DNA from: Pseudomonadota bacterium
GTDB lineage: Bacteria; Pseudomonadota; Gammaproteobacteria; Xanthomonadales; Xanthomonadaceae
Assembly (NCBI GenBank): GCA_023423855.1
Contig: JAFAEU010000335.1
Coordinates: 1 to 6,361, forward strand
Direction of reading: 5' to 3'
Length of the DNA stretch: 6,361 bases
Below the pieces are notes generated by a model, which was not told the DNA's origin, did no database searches, and saw only the letters and a program-made list of their open reading frames with translations. The position numbers were made by a program, and so were the translations under genes. Below are positions 1-5,179 of the stretch, piece after piece (positions within the stretch are counted from its first letter, which is position 1; every line of letters begins with the position of its first letter).

Positions 1-303
1 GCCGTCGCCACGTCCGCGCCGGGGCTGGAAGCCGGCCTCGCCGGCTACGCCCTGCTCGGCGTGGGCTGCGCCAACATCGTCCCGGTGATGTTCTCGCTCG
101 CCGGCGAGCAGACGCGCATGCCCGAACGCCTCGCGATTCCCGCGGTCACCACGATGGGCTATGCCGGCGTGCTCGCCGGCCCGGCCCTGATCGGCTTCGT
201 CGCGCAGGGCGCGTCGCTCTCCATTGCGTTCGTGCTGGTGTCCGTGGCGCTGGTGGCCGCATCGGTGCTCGGCGCCGCGATCCGCATCGGGCCGGGCGAT
301 TGA
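1..303 (+). CDS. MFS transporter, C-terminal part (5' truncated by window edge)
   Basis: The reading frame is open from base 1 to TGA at 301-303 and gives 100 residues; the start lies outside the window. The piece is very hydrophobic. It has a segment around GYALLGVGCANIVPVMFSLA (about residues 15-34), then a short basic/acidic loop (EQTRMPER). Two more hydrophobic stretches follow, about residues 53-68 (GYAGVLAGPALIGFVA) and 74-93 (LSIAFVLVSVALVAASVLGA), ending in a short polar tail. This matches the last transmembrane helices of a 12-helix major facilitator protein. The G-x-G-x-AN-x-x-P-x-x-FS-x-AG pattern resembles the YbjJ-like branch of MFS permeases, which act in the inner membrane on small solutes or drugs. 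The substrate cannot be told. No terminator with a T-run follows; the REPIN-like doublet just downstream may protect or end the message. Confidence 0.82.
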   Translation, partial: AVATSAPGLEAGLAGYALLGVGCANIVPVMFSLAGEQTRMPERLAIPAVTTMGYAGVLAGPALIGFVAQGASLSIAFVLVSVALVAASVLGAAIRIGPGD

Positions 304-316
304 TCCGGCCCCTTCC

Positions 317-383
317 GTAGGCGCGGCTCCGGCCGCGATCGGCATCGACGCTGGAGGGAGGTCGCGCCTGAAGGCGCGCCTGC
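317..383. repeat. REPIN-like pair of inverted REP hairpins
   Basis: Two 24-nt elements lie in inverted orientation at 317-340 and 360-383. The reverse complement of the second matches the first at 18 of 24 positions. Each folds into its own 6-bp stem with a 4-nt loop: stem 322-327/332-337 with loop TCCG, and stem 363-368/373-378 with loop TGAA. One stem pair is G-C in one copy and C-G in the other, so the difference is compensatory and supports selection on the hairpin. The spacer is 19 nt. Such doublets are typical of REP/REPIN families spread by RAYT transposases. The family assignment is from memory of the style, not from a search. Confidence 0.6.
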
Positions 384-532
384 GGGCGGTCGGCCGGAGA
401 TGTTTTCCTGCGCGGGAAGGAGTGGACCCTGCCGCCGATGTCCGCCGCCGCACGTCCGCCGCGTTCGACCCAGTGCAGGGGATCCATCGCGGGCGACAGC
501 CGCCGACAGCCCTGCCGCCTGCCGTTCATGAC

Positions 533-537
533 GGAGG
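533..537 (+). promoter_or_regulatory. Ribosome binding site fixing the cysteine peptidase start
   Basis: GGAGG lies 4 nt before the ATG at 542. The frame is open far upstream (to 224), so this site, together with the lipoprotein signal that follows, decides the start. Confidence 0.75.
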
Positions 538-541
538 CGTT

Positions 542-1126
542 ATGAAGAGATTCCTTCTGTTCGCGTGCGTGCTGCCGATCGCGCTGGCCGGCTGCTGCAG
601 GCCCGAGGTCATCGGCAGCGTGCCCAACACCCTGCGCCCGCAGGAAACCGACAACTGGTGCTGGGCCGCGACCACGCAGATGCTGGCCCAGCACCACGGC
701 ATCTCGGTGAACCAGTGCGACCTGGCCAACCATCGTTTCGGCAAGAGCAACTGCTGCAACCTGCAGAACACCGGGCAGTCGTGCCCCAAGACCAGCGACT
801 GCAACACGCCGGGCTGGCCGGAACTGGACCACGTCGGCCTGACGTTCGACGAAACCGGCACCGCGCTGTCGTGGAATGCCATGCGCCGGCAGATCTACTG
901 CGCGAAGAAGCCGATGGGCTACGCCTACGGCACCAGCGGCGTGGTCGGCCACGTGCTGGTGGTGAAGGGCTACATCACCGTCGGCGGCACCAACTACCTG
1001 GTGCTCAACGATCCCTGGGCGCCGTGCTCCGGGCAGGAGCGGCTGATCACCTACGACGAATACGCCGATCCGGCCGGAACCTCGACGCACTGGACGACGT
1101 TCTACAACACCGCGAAGAAATCCTAG
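542..1126 (+). CDS. Papain-like (C39-like) cysteine peptidase lipoprotein
   Basis: The protein has 194 residues. The N-terminus MKRFLLFACVLPIALAGC is a lipoprotein signal with lipobox L15-A16-G17-C18, so the mature protein should be lipid-anchored in the envelope. The core looks like the papain/C39 fold: Gln34 and Cys40 in QETDNWCWAAT have the six-residue spacing of papain's oxyanion Gln and catalytic Cys. His137 lies in GHVLVVKGY, and Asn156/Asp157 lie in the strand-end motif YLVLNDPW. It most resembles small bacterial papain-like proteins grouped with peptidases C39 and C70. No ABC-transporter or toxin domain is attached. The region between Cys40 and His137 is rich in cysteine (C59, C71, C72, C81, C87, C120), with C162 near the end, suggesting disulfides or a bound metal. 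The next gene follows after 11 nt with its ribosome binding site across this stop codon, so the two are probably co-translated. Activity and substrate are inferred only; it may be a deamidase, hydrolase or transpeptidase rather than a protease. Confidence 0.85.
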   Translation: MKRFLLFACVLPIALAGCCRPEVIGSVPNTLRPQETDNWCWAATTQMLAQHHGISVNQCDLANHRFGKSNCCNLQNTGQSCPKTSDCNTPGWPELDHVGLTFDETGTALSWNAMRRQIYCAKKPMGYAYGTSGVVGHVLVVKGYITVGGTNYLVLNDPWAPCSGQERLITYDEYADPAGTSTHWTTFYNTAKKS

Positions 1127-1130
1127 GAGG
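1125..1130 (+). promoter_or_regulatory. Ribosome binding site overlapping the upstream stop codon
   Basis: AGGAGG begins inside the TAG stop (1124-1126) of the cysteine peptidase gene and lies 7 nt before the ATG at 1138. A ribosome ending the first gene covers this site, so the two genes are likely translationally coupled. Confidence 0.8.
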
Positions 1131-1137
1131 CACGCCC

Positions 1138-1824
1138 ATGAAAGCGTCCATCACCACAGCGCCCGGCCTGGCCGCCGCGGCATTGGTACTCTGCTGCGCG
1201 GCCTCGTGCACGGGGAGCAGGGACATGAACCAGGACAACCCGACGCAGCGTTTCGGCACGTCCGCCGAAGCCGTCGAGCAGGGCAAGCGCGATCTGCAGG
1301 AAGCGCTGCGCCTCAATCCCGCCATCAACCTGGGCGTGGACGAGGCGCAGGTGGGCAAGTCGAGCGCCGGCCAGGCGCTCGCCGTCACCGAAGTCGACTT
1401 CCAGAAGCTGCTGTCGACCGAAGGCGCCGTCAGCCTGGCGTCGCTCGCCGGCGCCAGCCGCGGCAACACGACGCCGCTGCTGGACGACGGGCGGGTCATC
1501 AGCCTCGTCGAGACCAGCAGCGATGCGGTCGGCTGGAAGGTGTCCGCGATCGGCAACCAGGCGGTCCGGGAAGAGCTGAACCAGATCAGGGCGACGCCCT
1601 ACGGCGGCGGCGAGCTGGCGTACTTCGAGGTTCCCAACCTCGATGCGCGCATCTACGCGACCACCCTCGAGGACGGCAGCACCGGCTACCTGACCGGCTA
1701 CGACGGATTCTCGCTGCGGCAGCCCGTCGCCATCGAGGAACTGCTCCCGCGCCTGCGCCGCGATGCGCTGGAGTTCCAGGAGCGCCACGGCGAAGAACTC
1801 AAGCGCGGGAAGCTGGTGAAGTAA
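1138..1824 (+). CDS. Predicted lipoprotein of unknown function, coupled to the cysteine peptidase
   Basis: The protein has 228 residues, and I do not recognise the family. The start is fixed by AGGAGG 7 nt upstream. Residues 1-24 form an alanine-rich signal ending in A21-A22-S23-C24, a permissive lipobox; the mature part begins CTGSRDMNQDNP. It is polar and looks mixed alpha/beta: a helical stretch (AEAVEQGKRDLQEALRL) and alternating strands in the middle (RVISLVETSSDAVGWKVSAI). Further strands follow around AYFEVPNLDARIYATTLEDG, then a charged helical C-terminus (LLPRLRRDALEFQERHGEEL). There are no cysteines after the anchor and no catalytic motif that I can see. Its close coupling to a papain-like lipoprotein suggests a partner role such as inhibitor, chaperone or substrate-presenting subunit; this is inference from context. 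A two-part hairpin follows the stop codon. Confidence 0.75.
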   Translation: MKASITTAPGLAAAALVLCCAASCTGSRDMNQDNPTQRFGTSAEAVEQGKRDLQEALRLNPAINLGVDEAQVGKSSAGQALAVTEVDFQKLLSTEGAVSLASLAGASRGNTTPLLDDGRVISLVETSSDAVGWKVSAIGNQAVREELNQIRATPYGGGELAYFEVPNLDARIYATTLEDGSTGYLTGYDGFSLRQPVAIEELLPRLRRDALEFQERHGEELKRGKLVK

Positions 1825-1838
1825 GCCGGCCAGTTGCC

Positions 1839-1889
1839 GACCCCACGCGATCCTTCCCCCGCTTGCGGGGGAAGGGCGCGCGTCGGGTC
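1839..1889. repeat. Long two-part inverted repeat after the lipoprotein gene
   Basis: The inner part is a perfect inverted repeat, CCTTCCCCCGC (1852-1862) against GCGGGGGAAGG (1865-1875), which as RNA would close on a G(CUUG)C tetraloop. The outer arms GACCCcACGCG (1839-1849) and CGCGTcGGGTC (1879-1889) pair over 10 of 11 positions, separated from the inner stem by a small internal loop. There is no T-run on either side. It may act as a transcription end or message-stabilising hairpin for 542-1824. It may also be a dispersed genomic repeat, since stems of this CCCCCGCTTGCGGGGG type are common in this group as I recall. Confidence 0.6.
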
Positions 1890-1920
1890 CTTCGACGCAT
1901 CGGCAGCCAATCGCATCCTC

Positions 1921-1926
1921 TATACT
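1921..1926 (+). promoter_or_regulatory. Possible -10 box (TATACT) for the gene at 2013
   Basis: TATACT stands alone in very G+C-rich sequence, 86 bp before the ATG at 2013. No good TTGACA-like box lies 16-18 bp upstream (the sequence there is close to GCATCGGC), so an activator or a non-canonical -35 would be needed. The predicted leader of about 80 nt contains a 7-bp stem (1936-1942 with 1957-1963) enclosing the palindrome CGGGGATCCCCG (1948-1959 overlaps its arm). The same TATACTC string recurs at 6318 before another presumptive gene. Confidence 0.4.
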
Positions 1927-1999
1927 CCCGCCCGACGCGCGGACGACCGGGGATCCCCGCGCGCCGGTTCGCCATCGAATGGATTCTCGATATCGACAG

Positions 2000-2005
2000 A
2001 AGGAG
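2000..2005 (+). promoter_or_regulatory. Ribosome binding site for the gene at 2013
   Basis: AAGGAG lies 7 nt before ATG 2013. A second ATG at 2009 is out of frame and too close to the site, so 2013 is the start. The 2013 frame also yields a clear signal peptide. Confidence 0.75.
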
Positions 2006-2012
2006 CTGATGC

Positions 2013-2483
2013 ATGAACCGTGCACGGGCATTTGCCGCAATACTGTTGCTCGCCGCCGCCGCGCCGCTGCTGGCCGCGAAGAAGCAGGAAGCCGCCACGC
2101 CCTGCGAACAGAACTTCACCGTCGACGGCTCTTTCGGCGCCGGCAAGGTCTACGCCACCGAGGCCGACGTGCCGGGCGTCGCCTACCTGCCCGCGCTCTA
2201 TCGCGTCAGGGACAAGATCGCGGAGCAGGGCCTGGACATCGTCGCGGTCCAGGAAAAGAACGGCTACATCCGCGCCGCCAATCCGGTGAAGGGCGGCGCG
2301 GGCGGCACCGCGAACGCGCCGCTGCGCGTGTACGTCAAGCCGCTGGAAGCGGGCGGGGTCAATGTCTCCCTGCAGTTCACCATCGCCGGTGGCCAGATGG
2401 CCAGCAAGAAGACCGTGATGGGCTACATGTGTGAGATCGTCGGCGCGGCCGAGGGGCCTGCGGCGGCCGCCGCCGCGGAGTAA
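2013..2483 (+). CDS. Small secreted protein of unknown function
   Basis: The protein has 156 residues. I do not recognise the family. The N-terminus MNRARAFAAILLLAAAAPLLA is a Sec signal peptide with likely cleavage near residue 21 or 22, leaving a mature protein of about 134 residues starting around KKQEAATPC. Only two cysteines remain, C31 near the mature N-terminus and C140 in GYMCEIV; they could form one disulfide. The body has short strand-like stretches (GLDIVAVQEKNGYIRA, PLRVYVKPLEAGGVNVSLQF), which suggests a small beta-rich periplasmic domain. The tail after C140 is low-complexity, with six alanines before the last glutamate. It has its own TATACT box and ribosome binding site and looks monocistronic. 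It ends 14 bp from the stop of the opposing metallopeptidase gene. Start and reality are well supported; function is unknown. Confidence 0.8.
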   Translation: MNRARAFAAILLLAAAAPLLAAKKQEAATPCEQNFTVDGSFGAGKVYATEADVPGVAYLPALYRVRDKIAEQGLDIVAVQEKNGYIRAANPVKGGAGGTANAPLRVYVKPLEAGGVNVSLQFTIAGGQMASKKTVMGYMCEIVGAAEGPAAAAAAE

Positions 2484-2495
2484 GCCGAAACCGGC
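2484..2495. other. Short hairpin in the 14-bp convergent gap
   Basis: GCCG (2484-2487) can pair with CGGC (2492-2495) around AAAC. It is the only structure between the two converging stop codons (2483 and 2498). It is too short and lacks a T-run, so it is at best a weak bidirectional end signal. Confidence 0.2.
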
Positions 2496-2497
2496 GC

Positions 2498-3469
2498 CTA
2501 CCTGTTCGCGAACTCTTCCTCCACGCCGCTCGCCTGCAGGAAGGCTTCGAAGTCGTCGATGGCGAGCATGTCGCGGATCGCGGCGGTCTTGTCGTCGGCG
2601 CGCTGGTAGTAGCCGCGGGCGATGCGGTAGCCGATCCAGTAGCCCAGGTCGGCCGGGCGTTCGCTGTCCTTGCCGTTGCCGCCGCCGTAGAGCCAGCCCG
2701 CGTAATCGGTGCCGTGCATGGCTTCGCGGAACTCGGCCCACAGCTCGGTCGTGCGCGGCTCGGCCCAGGCATGCACGTGCTGGTTGATGTGGCGACCGGC
2801 ACCCAGTTCGGCGATGAAGTCGGCCACGCCCTCGCCGATGGCCGCCTGCAGCAGCGTCGGCTGGCCATCGATGTCGGCGCGCTGCTGGAAGTGCACCCAC
2901 TCGTGGGCCACGATCACCGGCAGGTTGTCGAACTCGCCGACGACCGCGCGGTGCCAGTCGCCCAACTCGTCCAGCGGCACGCCGTCGCCGCGGCCGAACA
3001 TCTCCACCCCGATCAGCAGTCCCTCCTTGTCCAGCGTGCCGCCGGAGTTCATCCGGCCGATCAGGAAATACACGTCCGGGAACACCGCCTCCGGGTACAG
3101 CGCCTTCATGCGCCGCAGGGTGTCGCGGATTTCCGGCAGGCGCGCTTCCAGTTCCGGCGTGCGGGCGCGCAGCGAGGCGTAGTAGCGCGGATGCTTGTCG
3201 ATGGCCGTGGCCAGCTTGGTGGCATCGTCGATGCGCAGCCGGGTGAAGGCTTGCAGTCCGGGCGAAGCCGCGTCCAGGTAGCCCTGCCGGAAGACTTCGG
3301 CGCGGGCCTGCGCGCCTTCAACGGCGGCCGCCGCGTCCCAGGCCTGCCAGAACCGCTCCAGGTCATCGGTGACCAGGCGCGCGGCGTCCGGATCGGGGCT
3401 GAACGCGGGCGTCTGCGCACAGGCGGAAAAGGGCAGCAGGCAGCACAGCAACAAGGAGGCGAAGCGCAT
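2498..3469 (-). CDS. Exported HEWVH putative zinc metallopeptidase (paralogue 1)
   Basis: The protein has 323 residues. The frame is open to 3556, but the ATG at 3469 is preferred because it puts an export signal at the N-terminus: MRFASLLLCCLLPFSACAQ. Processing is either lipoprotein-type at C17 (F-S-A-C) or Sec cleavage after A18 (A-C-A). No clear Shine-Dalgarno is visible. The zinc site is H189-E190-W-V-H193 in VIVAHEWVHFQQ, with E213 in the helix GEGVADFIAEL as likely third ligand. This arrangement resembles DUF2268/GldB-like putative zinc peptidases. Other blocks shared with the gene at 5180-6106 are MHGTD (251-255) and DLGYWIGYRI (274-283), the latter followed by a helical ADDK segment. 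There is no cysteine after the signal. It is the last gene of the minus-strand block; 278 bp with a large palindrome separate it from the glycosidase gene. Substrate and activity are inferred. Confidence 0.82.
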   Translation of the reverse strand: MRFASLLLCCLLPFSACAQTPAFSPDPDAARLVTDDLERFWQAWDAAAAVEGAQARAEVFRQGYLDAASPGLQAFTRLRIDDATKLATAIDKHPRYYASLRARTPELEARLPEIRDTLRRMKALYPEAVFPDVYFLIGRMNSGGTLDKEGLLIGVEMFGRGDGVPLDELGDWHRAVVGEFDNLPVIVAHEWVHFQQRADIDGQPTLLQAAIGEGVADFIAELGAGRHINQHVHAWAEPRTTELWAEFREAMHGTDYAGWLYGGGNGKDSERPADLGYWIGYRIARGYYQRADDKTAAIRDMLAIDDFEAFLQASGVEEEFANR

Positions 3470-3576
3470 GGCGACGGCGGATGGCTGGGGATGCGCACAG
3501 CCTACGGATCGCCGCGCACGCGTGCCCCGGCTGGAGGTCAGGGTGACGAGGGTCATGGGCTGCCGGAGAAAAGTAG

Positions 3577-3655
3577 CCTGTCATTTCGACCGCAGGGAGA
3601 AATCTCCCGTCCCGCGCGCGGACAGAAGATTTCTCCCTGTGGTCGAAATGACGGG
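3577..3655. repeat. Large near-perfect palindrome between glycosidase and metallopeptidase 1
   Basis: Left arm 3580-3605 and right arm 3627-3652 (26 nt each) are reverse complements at 25 of 26 positions. The single difference (G3592 opposite T3640) is a G-U wobble in RNA. Pairing extends to 3577/3655 with one further wobble. The 21-nt loop can itself form GTCC/GGAC (3609-3612 with 3620-3623). The arms begin GTCATTTCGACC and end AGGGAGAAATCT, a string I associate with dispersed repeats in proteobacterial genomes. No flanking target duplication is clear. It lies downstream of the glycosidase stop and upstream of metallopeptidase 1, where it could end or attenuate transcription or be an inserted non-autonomous element. 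The rest of 3470-3747 shows no gene. Confidence 0.75.
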
Positions 3656-3747
3656 GACAGGAATGGGGGCATGGACGGCAGGGATACGCTGAATGCATGG
3701 CCGTGGGGTGCGGCGACGATCCGCCGCGGGCCGGTTCGCGCGTGGCG

Positions 3748-5064
3748 CTATGGCGCGCCGCCCTCCACCCGGAACGGAATATTGGCGTAGGCGGCATGGC
3801 CATGTCCGTCGCGCACCTCCACGAACAGGCGATAGTGTCCGGCTCTGTCGGGAGCGGTGAAGCGCAGGCGTCCGTCGACCGACGGCTGCGCATGCAGCTC
3901 CACCCGCGCCGGCACCGATTCCGGATCGCCGCCGATGGAAGTGGCGGTACTTTCCTCCAGCGCATACCAGCGCCACTGCAGGGCATCGCCGTCGGCATCG
4001 TCCGCGATGGCCGCTGCCTCGTGCGCGCTGCCCGGCGCGAGTACGACGCTGGCGGTGGCGCCATTGCCGTCGATCGTGACCGGCTCGATCGACGGGGCGC
4101 GGTTGTCCGGCCAGCGGCCGGTCCACAGGAACTGCATCGCGTCCACCGCCGGCGTGGACTCGCCGGTGGGCAGGAACAGGCCGTACCACGTCGGCGTGCG
4201 CTCCTGCTTGTTGCCCCACAGGAACACGTACGAGCCCAGGCCCTGCCGCGTGTCGGCGGCGATGACGTCGCGGTAGCGCTGTTCGAACAGGGCCGCCTTG
4301 CGCGAGGCGTCGTCCTCCACCGGCGCACCCCAGGCGGTGAGCGGGCTTTCCCAGTGCCCGGTCGGACCCCACTCGGTGACGACGTAGGGGCCGGTCCAGT
4401 CGGCCTCGCGCAGCTTGGCCGGCAGTTCGCCCAGGTCGCCGTACAGCTGCACGCCGATCAGGTCCAGCGACGGCGCGCGCGTCTTGATCCGGTCGATCAA
4501 TGCGCGGTCGAAGCCGGCCAGCGGCGTCATCACCGGATGGTTCGGATCCTCGTCGTGGATCATGTCGGTGATCGCGCCGACCGCATCCCACACCTTGGGA
4601 TTGCTGGACTCCAGGTTCAGCTCGTTGCCGACCAGCCACATCAGCACCGCGGGATGGTCGCGGTAGAGCCGCACCTCCTCGCGCAGCCGCGCCAGCTGCG
4701 CGGCGACCGCTTCCGGATCGTCGTAGTCGAAGCCGTGGCGCTCCTTGCCCACCGCCAGGCCCATCGCGACCGTCAGCCCGTTGCGTTGCGCGCGGTCGAG
4801 CATCGCGCGCACCTGCGCCACGTCGGTGCCGGTGCTCCAGGTGCGGAACGAATTGCCGCCGCGCGCCGCGAGCTGCTCCAGCTCGCCTTCGGCCGAACCG
4901 GCGCCGCGCACGTAGTAGGGCTGGCCATTCACCTGCAGGCGCCAGGCGCCGTCCTCCTGCACGATGCGCACCTGCGACGGACCCGCGGCCTTCGCGTCGC
5001 CCGCGGCCTGCGCGGACGCCACGCACGATCCCAGTGCCAGCAGGCACGCCATCACCGTACGCAT
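3748..5064 (-). CDS. Secreted GH2-type (TIM-barrel) glycoside hydrolase with C-terminal Ig-like domain
   Basis: The protein has 438 residues. The frame runs on to 5469, but the ATG at 5064 has GGAGGA just upstream and starts a signal peptide (MRTVMACLLALGSCVASAQA, cleavage after the A-Q-A at 18-20; L-G-S-C14 is a weaker lipobox option). The barrel begins about residue 40 with WRLQVNGQPYYVRGAG, typical of GH2 barrel strand 1. The acid/base motif is DHPAVLMWLVGNELN (136-150; N147, E148). The nucleophile motif is VVTEWGP with E231, which fits the retaining clan GH-A mechanism. LGSYVFLWGNKQE (276-288) fits strand 8. After NRAPSIEPVTIDG (about 321-333) comes a beta-rich Ig/cadherin-like domain with DDADGDALQWRWY. 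The two N-terminal domains of classical beta-galactosidases and beta-glucuronidases are missing. It is flanked on the same strand by two related metallopeptidase genes. The sugar substrate cannot be told; GH5-like relatives are an alternative. Confidence 0.85.
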   Translation of the reverse strand: MRTVMACLLALGSCVASAQAAGDAKAAGPSQVRIVQEDGAWRLQVNGQPYYVRGAGSAEGELEQLAARGGNSFRTWSTGTDVAQVRAMLDRAQRNGLTVAMGLAVGKERHGFDYDDPEAVAAQLARLREEVRLYRDHPAVLMWLVGNELNLESSNPKVWDAVGAITDMIHDEDPNHPVMTPLAGFDRALIDRIKTRAPSLDLIGVQLYGDLGELPAKLREADWTGPYVVTEWGPTGHWESPLTAWGAPVEDDASRKAALFEQRYRDVIAADTRQGLGSYVFLWGNKQERTPTWYGLFLPTGESTPAVDAMQFLWTGRWPDNRAPSIEPVTIDGNGATASVVLAPGSAHEAAAIADDADGDALQWRWYALEESTATSIGGDPESVPARVELHAQPSVDGRLRFTAPDRAGHYRLFVEVRDGHGHAAYANIPFRVEGGAP

Positions 5065-5067
5065 GTT

Positions 5068-5073
5068 TCCTCC
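5068..5073 (-). promoter_or_regulatory. Ribosome binding site of the glycosidase gene
   Basis: Read on the minus strand this is GGAGGA followed by AAC and the ATG at 5064. It fixes the start although the frame is open about 400 bp further upstream, overlapping the neighbouring gene. Confidence 0.75.
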
Positions 5074-5130
5074 GGAGAGCCGATGTGGAGGAGCATGGTA
5101 ACGAACCGGAACCGGAGTAAGCGTCGTGTC

Positions 5131-5148
5131 TCCCGCAGGTTGGCGGGA
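5131..5148. other. Hairpin between metallopeptidase 2 and the glycosidase
   Basis: TCCCGC (5131-5136) pairs perfectly with GCGGGA (5143-5148) around a 6-nt loop, 31 nt past the stop of metallopeptidase 2. There is no T-run in the minus direction, so it is a weak terminator or processing signal at most. The rest of the 115-bp gap shows only a short ACCGGA tandem (5105-5116). Confidence 0.35.
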
Positions 5149-5179
5149 AAGTCGACTCCGCCCCGCGTCCGTTCCACTT

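Noticed and set aside
317..383. CRISPR or tRNA-like structure
   Set aside because: There are only two inverted short hairpins, with no regular spacers and no cloverleaf.
146..1090. Minus-strand frame of 314 codons across the MFS end and the cysteine peptidase
   Set aside because: It crosses the intergenic repeat, has an Arg/Pro-rich composition, and lies opposite a gene with clear catalytic residues.
565..1824. Upstream extension of the second lipoprotein frame to 565 (419 residues)
   Set aside because: The extension is the out-of-frame shadow of the cysteine peptidase. ATG 1138 has AGGAGG and begins a lipoprotein signal.
3470..3556. Extended N-terminus of metallopeptidase 1 from ATG 3556
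   Set aside because: The 29 added residues are polar and Arg-rich and would bury the export signal that begins at M30 (3469).
5105..5116. ACCGGA tandem as a regulator binding site
   Set aside because: Two short copies in G+C-rich DNA are not distinctive.
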